Shown: positions 6,156 through 12,535, numbered from the stretch's first letter. The stretch is DNA of 15,671 nt from JBEPVZ01 sp041690695 (GCA_041690695.1 JBEPVZ010000022.1:1-15671); one strand, 5' to 3'. Numbers and translations: made by a program. The notes: generated by a model from the sequence alone, not told the origin.

Positions 6156-6700
6156 ATGGACAAGATCTCAATCAATTTAATTCCAAAAGAAAACTTACCT
6201 GACGCTAAAGTTGCAACGCGCCGGCCAATCTTTTTTAAATTAAGTGTCGCTCTCATTACGGCCTTAATTGTGGTTTTAGGGGGGTCGGATTTGTTCGATT
6301 TAATCAAAATACTCATCTCCAAGCTGTCAAACAACAGGTTTCGGCTACCCAAACCCGAATTACAAGCTTTGGTCCACAGCAGACGGCGTTAGCTTCTTTA
6401 ACTCAGCGCTTAGATATTGCGAGTGGTTTAATTAGCCAAGATTCTATCGCCTCAAGATCTTATATCTTATTAAGCTCTCTTTTACCTCAAAATGTAACCT
6501 TCTCGGCTTTTAGTGCTCATGAAAAAGGGCTAATTACTTTAACCAGTAAATCTTCAAGTCTGGATGATATAAAAACCTTCCTGAATGCATTAATTGATCC
6601 GAAGCTTAATCAAGGCTATATTTTAAATGTGAATATGAATACTTTAGATATCGCAAAAGATGGTGATTATTCGGTTGATTTAAGTCTGTCAATGAAATGA
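6156..6700 (+). CDS. pilN: PilN, interrupted by a -1 frame slip at a G6 run
   Basis: PilN is a bitopic inner-membrane protein that binds PilM through its short cytoplasmic N-terminus and dimerises with PilO in the periplasm. The frame from ATG 6156 gives MDKISINLIPKE (PilM-binding motif) and a membrane helix at about residues 27-43. It then loses sense after the six G at 6279-6284 and would stop at 6390-6392. Reading one base back from 6284 restores a coding frame (VGFVRFNQNTHLQAVKQQVSATQTRI...) without stops to TGA 6698-6700. This completes a protein of about 181 residues with a coiled-coil-like segment and a PilN-type periplasmic domain. The stop overlaps the pilO ATG as ATGA, as expected for an intact operon gene. 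The simplest explanation is one G missing in the sequence; programmed or transcriptional slippage, or a true mutation, are alternatives. Confidence 0.85.
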
Positions 6701-7413
6701 AAAACGAACAAGTTAAAAAAGCTAAATTTGATTTAAAAAAGAACTCTTCGATTGAAGTTTTTGTGGTCAGTCTGATTGTGGTCGGATTAGTTGGTTTTTT
6801 TGTGATTTTACCTCAAATTAATGCTTATTTTGATTCACAGCGCCAACTTACAAAAGATGAAGCCCAGCTTAAAGATTTAACTGCCACCGCTGATCAGCTT
6901 CAAAAAATTGATCTAACGACTACTAATAGCGAATTAAAAAGTGCTTTATTAGCCTTGCCAGATCATCCCGATTTGACTGGGGCGGTTAACCAAATTCAAA
7001 GACTGATTAGTGATAACCAACTTCAACTGACTAATTTAACGTACGCCGCAGCTTCCGAGGATCAGACGACTTCAGTTAATAGATCTTACGACTTTAAAAT
7101 TGATATAACGGGTAGTTTGGCTTCACTGAAGAACTTCATCACCGATTTGAGAAGTACTCCATTATTGGCTCAGCTAACTTCAATTGATGCCACAGATGAT
7201 AAACCTGACGCTAATAAAGCCGAAACGAATATGAGTCTGTCGTTTTATTACTTACCTCCATCGGCCGGCTCTTTACCAACTTTAACCAAAACAACTTTAA
7301 CCCAAGAAGAGCTCGATACTATGGCTAAGATTGAAGCTCGGGTCAGTACCTCGTCAGCAGTCTCCTCAGATAGTATTACCGGCCCTCGCGGTAAATCAAA
7401 TCCTTTTCAGTAA
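6697..7413 (+). CDS. pilO: Type IV pilus assembly protein PilO
   Basis: A 238-residue bitopic membrane protein. A charged N-terminus is followed by a membrane helix at about residues 19-40, a coiled-coil-like stretch (SQRQLTKDEAQLKDLTATADQLQ), and the PilO periplasmic domain with LPDHPDLTGAVNQIQRLISDNQLQLTNL and YDFKIDITGSLASLKNFITDLRSTPLLAQL, the hallmark region of the family. By family it heterodimerises with PilN and aligns the pilus platform in the inner membrane. The C-terminal extension after about residue 195 is Thr/Ser-rich and ends GPRGKSNPFQ. This recalls the G..NPF motif near the N-terminus of PilP, so it might replace a PilP function; that is inference. It overlaps pilN by ATGA and ends 18 bp inside the convergent trmD. 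No intrinsic terminator is visible between the two. Confidence 0.9.
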   Translation: MKNEQVKKAKFDLKKNSSIEVFVVSLIVVGLVGFFVILPQINAYFDSQRQLTKDEAQLKDLTATADQLQKIDLTTTNSELKSALLALPDHPDLTGAVNQIQRLISDNQLQLTNLTYAAASEDQTTSVNRSYDFKIDITGSLASLKNFITDLRSTPLLAQLTSIDATDDKPDANKAETNMSLSFYYLPPSAGSLPTLTKTTLTQEELDTMAKIEARVSTSSAVSSDSITGPRGKSNPFQ

Positions 7414-8085
7414 ATCTGGCCGAATACTTTTAGTCTTATCTTCCGATTGTTGATTGCGCCAATTTTCAATGGCTTGGTGATTACCTGATCTTAAAACTTC
7501 TGGTACCTTTAGATCTTTAAATTCTTGAGGTAGAGTGTAATGAGGATGTTCAAGTAAACCGTTTTCAAAACTTTCTTTAAGGATTGCTTCGGGCTTAACG
7601 AGTACGCCCGTGACCAGACGCGTTATTGAATCGGCAATAACTAAAGCAGGTAGTTCTCCACCTGTTAAAACATAGTCTCCGATTGAGATCTCTTCATCAA
7701 CATAAAGCTCCCGGACTCTTTCGTCGACGCCTTCGTAATGTCCACAGATAATAATTAAGTGATCTAGTTTTGAAAATTGCCAGGCTTTGGGTTGTCCAAA
7801 AACATGTCCACCTGGAGAAGTCAAAATAACATAAGGTTTGGTGTTAGCTTTAACTTGTTTAATGGTGGTCTCAATGGCCTGACTCATGACGTCGGCTCTT
7901 AAAACCATCCCCACTCCTCCACCGTAAGCTTTACCATCAACTGTTTTATGTTGGCCTAATCCAAAATCGCGGAGGTTAATAACATTAAAAGTGACGAGCT
8001 TCTCTTTTTGGGCACGCCATAGGATTGATTGATTTAAAATACCATCGAACATTTGCGGGAAAAGAGTGATGATGGAGATCGTCAT
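7396..8085 (-). CDS. trmD: tRNA (guanine37-N1)-methyltransferase
   Basis: A 229-residue SPOUT-class enzyme that methylates G37 of tRNAs reading CNN codons, using S-adenosylmethionine, and so prevents +1 frameshifting. The start is typical (MTISIITLFPQMFDGILNQSIL). Visible motifs are NLRDFGLGQHKTVDGKAYGGGVGMVL, then the trefoil-knot cofactor site: ILTSPGG, ICGHYEGVDERV and ISIGDYVLTGGELPAL. The substrate-side motif GLLEHPHYTLP and the C-terminal VPEVLRSGNH..IENWR follow. Length is slightly below the usual 240-250. It is the last gene of the rpsP-khpA-trmD group. The usual rimM between khpA and trmD is absent. The 3' end overlaps pilO from the opposite strand by 18 bp. Confidence 0.97.
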   Translation of the reverse strand: MTISIITLFPQMFDGILNQSILWRAQKEKLVTFNVINLRDFGLGQHKTVDGKAYGGGVGMVLRADVMSQAIETTIKQVKANTKPYVILTSPGGHVFGQPKAWQFSKLDHLIIICGHYEGVDERVRELYVDEEISIGDYVLTGGELPALVIADSITRLVTGVLVKPEAILKESFENGLLEHPHYTLPQEFKDLKVPEVLRSGNHQAIENWRNQQSEDKTKSIRPDLLKRI

Positions 8086-8096
8086 ATTGTGGAATT

Positions 8097-8117
8097 AGGA
8101 TCTAGATCTTAGATCCT
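8097..8117 (-). other. 8-bp perfect hairpin before trmD
   Basis: AGGATCTA (8097-8104) and TAGATCCT (8110-8117) form a perfect 8-bp stem around a GATCT loop. It lies in the 42-nt gap between khpA and trmD, about 11 nt upstream of the trmD start. No U-run follows on either strand. It may tune trmD translation or be an RNA processing site. Confidence 0.5.
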
Positions 8118-8127
8118 TAAACCTATT

Positions 8128-8373
8128 CTATACCGTTGCTTGAGGATCTTTAAGTTGCAAATTAACTTGGACGTTTTCAACAATTGCTCGGACGGTTAAC
8201 AATTTGCGGATCGCTTTAATTGTTTGGCCGGCTTTACCTATTACTAAACCCATATCTACTGGATCAACTGACAGGATTAATTTAACTTCAGTGCCTTGAT
8301 TGTCTTCTAAAACGTCGACGGCATCTGGGTTGGTAACGATCTTTTTCACAATGTACTCTACAAGGTCTTTCAT
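8128..8373 (-). CDS. khpA: KH-domain RNA-binding protein KhpA
   Basis: An 81-residue single KH-domain protein. The Gly-loop VIGKAGQTIKAIRKLL (GxxG = GKAG) is followed by a long helix and strand, and the start MKDLVEYIVKKIVTNPDAV is typical of KhpA/YlqC. By family it is a cytoplasmic RNA chaperone, often paired with KhpB, that affects small-RNA binding and cell-division gene expression in Gram-positives. It sits 10 nt after rpsP and before trmD, the classic position of khpA. Full length, nothing missing. Confidence 0.95.
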   Translation of the reverse strand: MKDLVEYIVKKIVTNPDAVDVLEDNQGTEVKLILSVDPVDMGLVIGKAGQTIKAIRKLLTVRAIVENVQVNLQLKDPQATV

Positions 8374-8383
8374 GGTTAGATAA

Positions 8384-8920
8384 CTATTCAGTTGTCGAGT
8401 CTGACTCGACTTTATCTTCAGGAACCGAGTTTGACTCGGCTACTTCACTTGACTCATCATTCTTTTCAGCAGATGTTTCACTCTCCACTACTGGCTCTTC
8501 TGTATTTGCAACATTCTCTGAGTTTGCTACGTCTGACGTAGCTTCATCTTTATTTTCAGAAATCGAGTTTGACTCGACTTCCTCTACTTTATTTTCCTGA
8601 ACAGCATCCGATACGGCTGCAGCTTCTGGTGCCTTAGGCGCAGCTGGTTCAGCAGGTGCTTTTCTTGGCTTGCGAGGTGGTTTTTGAGGGGCTTTACCAA
8701 TAATTCTTAAAAAACCGCTACTTAAAACTGCGCCTTTCTTAACCCAAGCGTCAATAGCATCTTGTTTTAAAATAATCTCTTTTGGCTCAGTTAACGGATT
8801 GTATGTTCCAAGTAGCTCGAGATAGTTACCACTGCGCTTTTTTTGTTCGTCAATCGCGACCACCCGGTAGAATGGACGTTTCTTCGAACCTATTCGCATT
8901 AATCTTATTTTTACTGGCAT
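8384..8920 (-). CDS. rpsP: Ribosomal protein bS16 with long acidic C-terminal tail
   Basis: Residues 1-77 are a normal bS16 (MPVKIRLMRIGSKKRPFYRV, YLELLGTYNP, AWVKKGAVLSS), a primary 16S rRNA binder of the small subunit. I chose ATG 8920, where bS16 proteins normally begin. An upstream in-frame ATG at 8953 would add MKQARLYYELI and would lie on top of the promoter-like motif. After the core come a Pro/Lys/Ala hinge (about 78-101) and an acidic Glu/Ser/Asn/Val tail (about 102-178) with repeated ESNS.(S/P)E(N/D)K motifs. The total of 178 residues is about twice the usual bS16. The tail DNA contains four short palindromes. First gene of rpsP-khpA-trmD. The tail is probably disordered; its function is unknown. 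Confidence 0.95.
   Translation of the reverse strand: MPVKIRLMRIGSKKRPFYRVVAIDEQKKRSGNYLELLGTYNPLTEPKEIILKQDAIDAWVKKGAVLSSGFLRIIGKAPQKPPRKPRKAPAEPAAPKAPEAAAVSDAVQENKVEEVESNSISENKDEATSDVANSENVANTEEPVVESETSAEKNDESSEVAESNSVPEDKVESDSTTE
8395..8577. repeat. Four short palindromes inside the rpsP tail
   Basis: Short inverted repeats with 1-3 nt loops lie at 8395-8409 (TCGAGTC, T, GACTCGA), 8425-8439 (CCGAGT, TTG, ACTCGG), 8526-8542 (GCTACGT, CTG, ACGTAGC) and 8563-8577 (TCGAGT, TTG, ACTCGA). Three are variants of one sequence and encode E-S-D/N-S. They would form small hairpins in the rpsP mRNA. Confidence 0.75.
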
Positions 8921-8931
8921 AATGAGTTCAT

Positions 8932-8960
8932 AGTATAGTCGAGCCTGCTTCATTTAGCAA
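8932..8960 (-). promoter_or_regulatory. Candidate promoter of rpsP-khpA-trmD
   Basis: On the minus strand, TTGCTA (complement of 8955-8960; 4 of 6) and TATACT (complement of 8932-8937; 5 of 6) are separated by exactly 17 nt. Initiation at about 8925 would leave only 4-5 nt before ATG 8920. It lies in the 47-nt gap after rnc. Inference. Confidence 0.5.
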
Positions 8961-8967
8961 GCGCATA

Positions 8968-9636
8968 TCAATCATCCGTCTTTTTAATCCCTTTTACGGC
9001 TTGTTCGGCTGCTAATTCTTCCGCCACTTGTTTAGATAAACCTTTTCCTACTCCGAGTTGGTCGTTGTTAATGAAAACTCCAACCGTAAATTTCTTAGCA
9101 TGATCAGGGCCGGTAGTTTCAATAACTTTATAGCGCGGTGACTGGTGGAAATTACTTTGGGAGATCTCTTGGAGTAAGGATTTGGCGTCTTTAGGTGGAC
9201 CACTTAGAATCTCGTGCTCATAAAGGGGTAATAAGGCTTCGTAAACAAATTCGGTGGCTTTTTCAATTCCTTGATCAGAAAAGATCGCTCCAAGCAATGC
9301 TTCAAAAGTATTAGCTAATAATTGAGTATTCTCTCGCCCGCCCGTCATCTCTTCCCCAGTCGATAGTCGTAAATACTTACCTAAATTCAGCTCTCGGGCC
9401 GCTTTGGCTAAAGAAGTTGTTTTAACGATATAAGACCTAAGATTGGTTAACTTGCCTTCACTATCCTCGGGTCGTTTTTGATACAAGAATGAGGAGATAA
9501 TAAAAGATAAAACTGCGTCGCCTAAAAATTCTAAGCGCTCGTTAGATGAGATCTTTTCAGCTGATTCATTTAAAAATGAGCGATGGGTAAAAGCCATCTG
9601 AAAAATTGGTTTTTGGAGGAGGCTCTCATCAAACAT
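8968..9636 (-). CDS. rnc: Ribonuclease III
   Basis: A 222-residue double-strand-specific endoribonuclease of normal length, used in rRNA and mRNA processing. The catalytic domain carries the signature NERLEFLGDAVLS with the two Glu and the Asp that bind metal, EGKLTNLRSYIV with the conserved Glu, and LLANTFEALLGAIFSDQG. In the last motif the position usually Asp (E. coli Asp114) is Asn, while the essential Glu (E117 equivalent) is kept. The double-stranded-RNA-binding domain follows from about residue 152 (DAKSLLQEISQ...SPRYKVIETTGPDHAKKFTVGV, ending KQVAEELAAEQAV). An AAGG motif about seven bases before ATG (complement of 9644-9647) may serve as ribosome binding site. The acpP-rnc order is the common bacterial one. 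Confidence 0.97.
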   Translation of the reverse strand: MFDESLLQKPIFQMAFTHRSFLNESAEKISSNERLEFLGDAVLSFIISSFLYQKRPEDSEGKLTNLRSYIVKTTSLAKAARELNLGKYLRLSTGEEMTGGRENTQLLANTFEALLGAIFSDQGIEKATEFVYEALLPLYEHEILSGPPKDAKSLLQEISQSNFHQSPRYKVIETTGPDHAKKFTVGVFINNDQLGVGKGLSKQVAEELAAEQAVKGIKKTDD

Positions 9637-9645
9637 AAACTAACC

Positions 9646-9882
9646 TTAATCTAGCAGTAAATCTTCGATTGCGACAATCAGATCGTCAACCGTATTAATC
9701 TGCTCGATCTCTGTCGGATCAAAGATAATGTTAAATTGAGTAGCCAAGTCATTTAAAAGATCACTGATCTCAATTGGACCGAGCCCTAAGTCATCTCTCA
9801 AAGAAGCGTTTGGCTCAATATCTTGAGGGGTAACACCTAAATGTTTGGCGATGGCGTCAATAATATCAGCTTGTTGTTTCAT
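9646..9882 (-). CDS. acpP: Acyl-carrier-protein-like, phosphopantetheine serine absent
   Basis: A 78-residue acidic helical protein with ACP size, fold pattern and position (directly before rnc). It aligns without gaps to E. coli ACP from NAS onwards: NASLRDDLGLGPIEISDLLNDL against [22 protein letters not shown]. The Asp-Ser-Leu attachment site is Gly-Pro-Ile here, so residue 36, which carries 4'-phosphopantetheine in true ACPs, is Pro. The rest of the helix pattern and acidic surface are intact (INTVDDLIVAIEDLL). The protein therefore cannot carry acyl chains in the usual way. It may act as a structural partner protein, for example through its acidic helix II face, or be a family offshoot in organisms without fatty-acid synthesis. 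It begins at an ATGA overlap with nusB. A frame error is unlikely because the frame is intact on both sides of the site. Confidence 0.85.
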   Translation of the reverse strand: MKQQADIIDAIAKHLGVTPQDIEPNASLRDDLGLGPIEISDLLNDLATQFNIIFDPTEIEQINTVDDLIVAIEDLLLD

Positions 9883-10241
9883 AATTTCTTAATAATCTGT
9901 CCGAGCACTCCATTAATAAATGACGGTGAGGAATCCGAACCATATTCCTTACCTAGTTCAATTGCCTCATCGACAATTACCTTGATTGGTGTATGAGTAT
10001 TACTTACTAATAATAACTCATAAACCGCCTGTCTTAAAACAGCCAAATCGAGTTTGTTAATCTTATTTAGTGGACGGGCAGGTGCAGAAACTTTAATTAA
10101 ATTATCAATTTCTTCAACTCTCTGACCAATCTCTTGACCTTCCTCGGTTTCAAACTGACTTTGCTTATTAATCTCCCAGGCGAATAACTCTTGCATGACC
10201 TTAATCCGCTTTATATGGCGGGGGTCGTACGAGGATTTCAC
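9879..10241 (-). CDS. nusB: Transcription antitermination factor NusB
   Basis: A 120-residue all-helical protein. Its C-terminal half has the NusB signature: LDLAVLRQAVYELLLVSNTHTPIKVIVDEAIELGKEYGSDSSPSFINGVLGQI. By family it binds boxA RNA together with NusE/S10 and promotes antitermination of rRNA operons. The start is GTG 10241, which overlaps the rpmF stop as GTGA. The next in-frame ATG is residue 16, inside the first helix, so GTG is preferred. The stop overlaps the ACP-like start as ATGA. Slightly short compared with the usual 130-140 residues, but complete. Confidence 0.94.
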   Translation of the reverse strand: MKSSYDPRHIKRIKVMQELFAWEINKQSQFETEEGQEIGQRVEEIDNLIKVSAPARPLNKINKLDLAVLRQAVYELLLVSNTHTPIKVIVDEAIELGKEYGSDSSPSFINGVLGQIIKKL

Positions 10242-10441
10242 GCCTTAGTAACTTTAACGGCTGTTTGGCTTTCGTTGACTTGTTTACTTCTATAGAAACC
10301 ACAATTGCGGCAAGCCATATGGGCCAGCGTTTTTTCTTGGCAATTTGGGCAAACGTTTAATTTTACGCTTGATAAACTAATCGACGCACGTCGAGTTCGT
10401 TTAGCGGCTTTCGAATGTTTCTTTTTCGGTTCGTGTGGCAT
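10238..10441 (-). CDS. rpmF: Ribosomal protein bL32
   Basis: A 67-residue large-subunit protein. The basic N-terminus MPHEPKKKHSKAAKRTRRA is typical. Cys31 and Cys34 (CPNC) with Cys44 and Cys47 (CRNCG) form the zinc ribbon of the zinc-dependent (C+) form. The C-terminal tail (about 52-67) is slightly extended. It starts three bases after the recG stop and overlaps nusB by GTGA, so recG, rpmF and nusB are surely one transcript. In most bacteria rpmF is linked to plsX/fab genes. Here, where lipid genes are absent from view, it stays near the ACP-like gene. Confidence 0.97.
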   Translation of the reverse strand: MPHEPKKKHSKAAKRTRRASISLSSVKLNVCPNCQEKTLAHMACRNCGFYRSKQVNESQTAVKVTKA

Positions 10442-10444
10442 AGA

Positions 10445-12478
10445 TTAATCCGGCATCACTTGAGATACCAGATGGCTTAATTCTGCTGCAATACTAGGGT
10501 ATTTGTCAAGTTTTGGATTTTCGTGCAAGATTCGTTGGGCCGCAGCTCTGGTTTTTTCAATTAATTCCAGATCTGTAAATGAAGCAATCTTTAATTCCCA
10601 ACGACCTGATTGTCTAATTCCAAACAGGTCTCCGCTGCCTCGGATTTTTAAATCAAGTTCGGCTAAGGCCAATCCATCGTAGGTTGTTTCAAGCTTTTTT
10701 AATCGACTAACCAGGCTGGGTTCGACAAGCTCACTAAATAAAAAACAAAATGATTCTTTACTGCCTCGCCCAACTCGTCCACGAAGTTGATGAAGCTGAG
10801 CTAGCCCAAACCGCTCTGCTCCTTCAATGACCATAATGGTGGCGTTCGGAACATCGACCCCAACTTCAACAACAGAAGTTGAAACTAAACAATCTATTCT
10901 TCCGGCTTTAAACTGATCAATAATGTCAGTTTTGTCCTTAGGCTTTAGCCGACCATGAAGTAGCCCTAACCTGAACTTTGGGAAGATAGTGGTTTTTAAC
11001 TTTTCAAATTCGACGGTGGCTGCGCGAACGGTCGTTAATGTTTCAGACTCCTCAATGAGTGGTGTTACTAAATAAACTTGATCCCCCTCCCCCATCTTCT
11101 TGGCAATAAATTCATAGGCATCGAGACGCTTATGATTGGGAACATAAAAAGTTTTGTTTTTAATTCGACCTTTAGGAAGCTCATTAATAATTGACAGGTC
11201 AAGATCTCCATACAGAGTTAAAGCTACGGTTCTTGGAATTGGAGTGGCGGTCATTGATAAAAAGTGTGGAGTATCTGGGCGGGAGCGTAGAAAACTTCTT
11301 TGTTCAACTCCAAACCGTTGTTGCTCATCAATAATAACTAGTCCGACTTGATCCGTGGCTAACTTAGTTGATAAAAGAGCATGAGTCCCAATTAGTAAGT
11401 CGGGTCGGAAGTCTTTATCGGTTTTTGTGAACTTTTTACTACCGGTATAAAGTCCGACTTTAACACCGAGTGGTTCAAGTAATTTTTGAGCGGTATTGTA
11501 ATGTTGAAAGGCTAAAATTTCGGTGGGAGCCATTAAGATTGATCTAAGATTATTTAAGTAACTTATATATATGGCAATTGTGGCAACAACGGTTTTGCCT
11601 GAACCAACTTCTCCTTGGACAAGCCGATTCATTGGAAACGGTTTAGATAGATCTGAGCTTATTTCAGATGTGACTTTTTTTTGAGCATCAGTCAGCTGGA
11701 ATGGTAGATCTTTGATAAACTGATCAATCTTTTTTTGATTAATTTTTAAGGAATAAGTCGTCTTTTTTTGCTGCCATTCGGCTCGTTTTTTTAAAACGGC
11801 TATTTGGATGAAAAATAACTCGTCAAAACTTAATCGCTGCTTGGCTTTTTCAATATCTTCTGGAGTGTTGGGAAAATGGATTAGCTCTAGTGCTTCTGGT
11901 AATGGTAATAAACCTGGTCGGACTGATTCTGGAATTGGATCAACTATTAATGGTGAAACTTGTTTTATAGAATCTCCGATTTTTTGTCTGAGCCATTTTG
12001 AAGTAATTCCTAAACTTTCGGAATAAATTGGTACGATCCGTCCGCTATGGAGAGAATTATTGGCGGGGCTCTCATCAAGAACTTTTTCCCATTTTGGGGA
12101 TAGACATGTCAACTTATTCCCGGATTTGCTAATTTTACCGGCAATCTGGATCTTATTGCCAGCGTTAATACTTTTACTTAGCCAAGGTTGGTTAAACCAA
12201 ATTAGCTCGATCGAAGAGGTGCCATCATTAAAGATGGCTCGAGTCATGACTTTATGGGTTTTAGTATGAATACTCGTAATTGACCAGATATCTCCGATTA
12301 AAGTTACAGGTTCATCAAGCTTGACGTTTTCAATGGTGGTAACGTTTGAGAAGTCTTCATATCTAAATGGATAATAATGAATTAAATCATTGATTGTATT
12401 TAAGCCAAGATACTTTAGTTTTTCAGCATAGGATGAGCCGATTCCGGGAACGCTCGATAAGGGAGTTGAGAGGGTCAT
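10445..12478 (-). CDS. recG: ATP-dependent DNA helicase RecG
   Basis: A 677-residue branched-DNA helicase that reverses stalled forks and processes recombination intermediates, of normal length. An N-terminal HhH-like segment (VPGIGSSYAEKLKYLGL, 10-26) and a wedge/OB domain (about 55-125) precede the helicase core. The core has Walker A GEVGSGKT (289-296), DEQQ box II (384-387; many RecG have DEQH), SMTATPIPRT (408-417), GLLHGRLKP, TSVVEVGVDVPNA (534-546), QLHQLRGRVGRG (561-572) and IRGSGDLFGIRQSG (612-625), the RecG-specific C-terminal region. The start ATG is preceded by a perfect TATAAT eight bases upstream, so the mRNA may be leaderless. It is the first gene of recG-rpmF-nusB-acpP-rnc. 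Confidence 0.97.
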   Translation of the reverse strand: MTLSTPLSSVPGIGSSYAEKLKYLGLNTINDLIHYYPFRYEDFSNVTTIENVKLDEPVTLIGDIWSITSIHTKTHKVMTRAIFNDGTSSIELIWFNQPWLSKSINAGNKIQIAGKISKSGNKLTCLSPKWEKVLDESPANNSLHSGRIVPIYSESLGITSKWLRQKIGDSIKQVSPLIVDPIPESVRPGLLPLPEALELIHFPNTPEDIEKAKQRLSFDELFFIQIAVLKKRAEWQQKKTTYSLKINQKKIDQFIKDLPFQLTDAQKKVTSEISSDLSKPFPMNRLVQGEVGSGKTVVATIAIYISYLNNLRSILMAPTEILAFQHYNTAQKLLEPLGVKVGLYTGSKKFTKTDKDFRPDLLIGTHALLSTKLATDQVGLVIIDEQQRFGVEQRSFLRSRPDTPHFLSMTATPIPRTVALTLYGDLDLSIINELPKGRIKNKTFYVPNHKRLDAYEFIAKKMGEGDQVYLVTPLIEESETLTTVRAATVEFEKLKTTIFPKFRLGLLHGRLKPKDKTDIIDQFKAGRIDCLVSTSVVEVGVDVPNATIMVIEGAERFGLAQLHQLRGRVGRGSKESFCFLFSELVEPSLVSRLKKLETTYDGLALAELDLKIRGSGDLFGIRQSGRWELKIASFTDLELIEKTRAAAQRILHENPKLDKYPSIAAELSHLVSQVMPD

Positions 12479-12486
12479 TAGCTGTG

Positions 12487-12492
12487 ATTATA
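12487..12492 (-). promoter_or_regulatory. -10 box of recG (TATAAT)
   Basis: A perfect TATAAT on the minus strand (complement of 12487-12492), eight bases before ATG 12478. No convincing -35 is visible; that position falls within the hairpin repeat at 12502-12523. Initiation would give a 5' leader of about 0-2 nt. Confidence 0.55.
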
Positions 12493-12501
12493 CAACTTGT
12501 C

Positions 12502-12523
12502 ATCCCGAGCGTAGTCGAGGGAT
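12502..12523. repeat. Short hairpin repeat element between tyrS operon and recG
   Basis: ATCCC (12502-12506) pairs with GGGAT (12519-12523). Inside lie two adjacent G/A oppositions, a G-C pair and a 6-nt loop. The segment including flanking GTC and CT resembles short imperfect palindromes of the form GTCATCC.GAG...GAGGGATCT that recur in many bacterial genomes, from memory and not checked. No U-run on either strand. It separates the tyrS transcript from recG and could work as a transcript-end or REP-like element. Confidence 0.5.
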
Positions 12524-12535
12524 CTATCGCTCCGA

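Noticed and set aside
6098..6352. Minus-strand frame of 84 codons opposite pilM/pilN
   Set aside because: A shadow of pilN, which has clear family motifs on the plus strand.
6156..6392. pilN as a decayed pseudogene
   Set aside because: Both halves retain family features, the stop-start overlap with pilO is kept, and only one base at a homopolymer is off, so error or slippage is more likely than decay.
8921..8953. Upstream start giving rpsP eleven extra residues
   Set aside because: bS16 proteins begin MPVKIRL or similar, and the extra codons overlap a well-spaced promoter-like motif.
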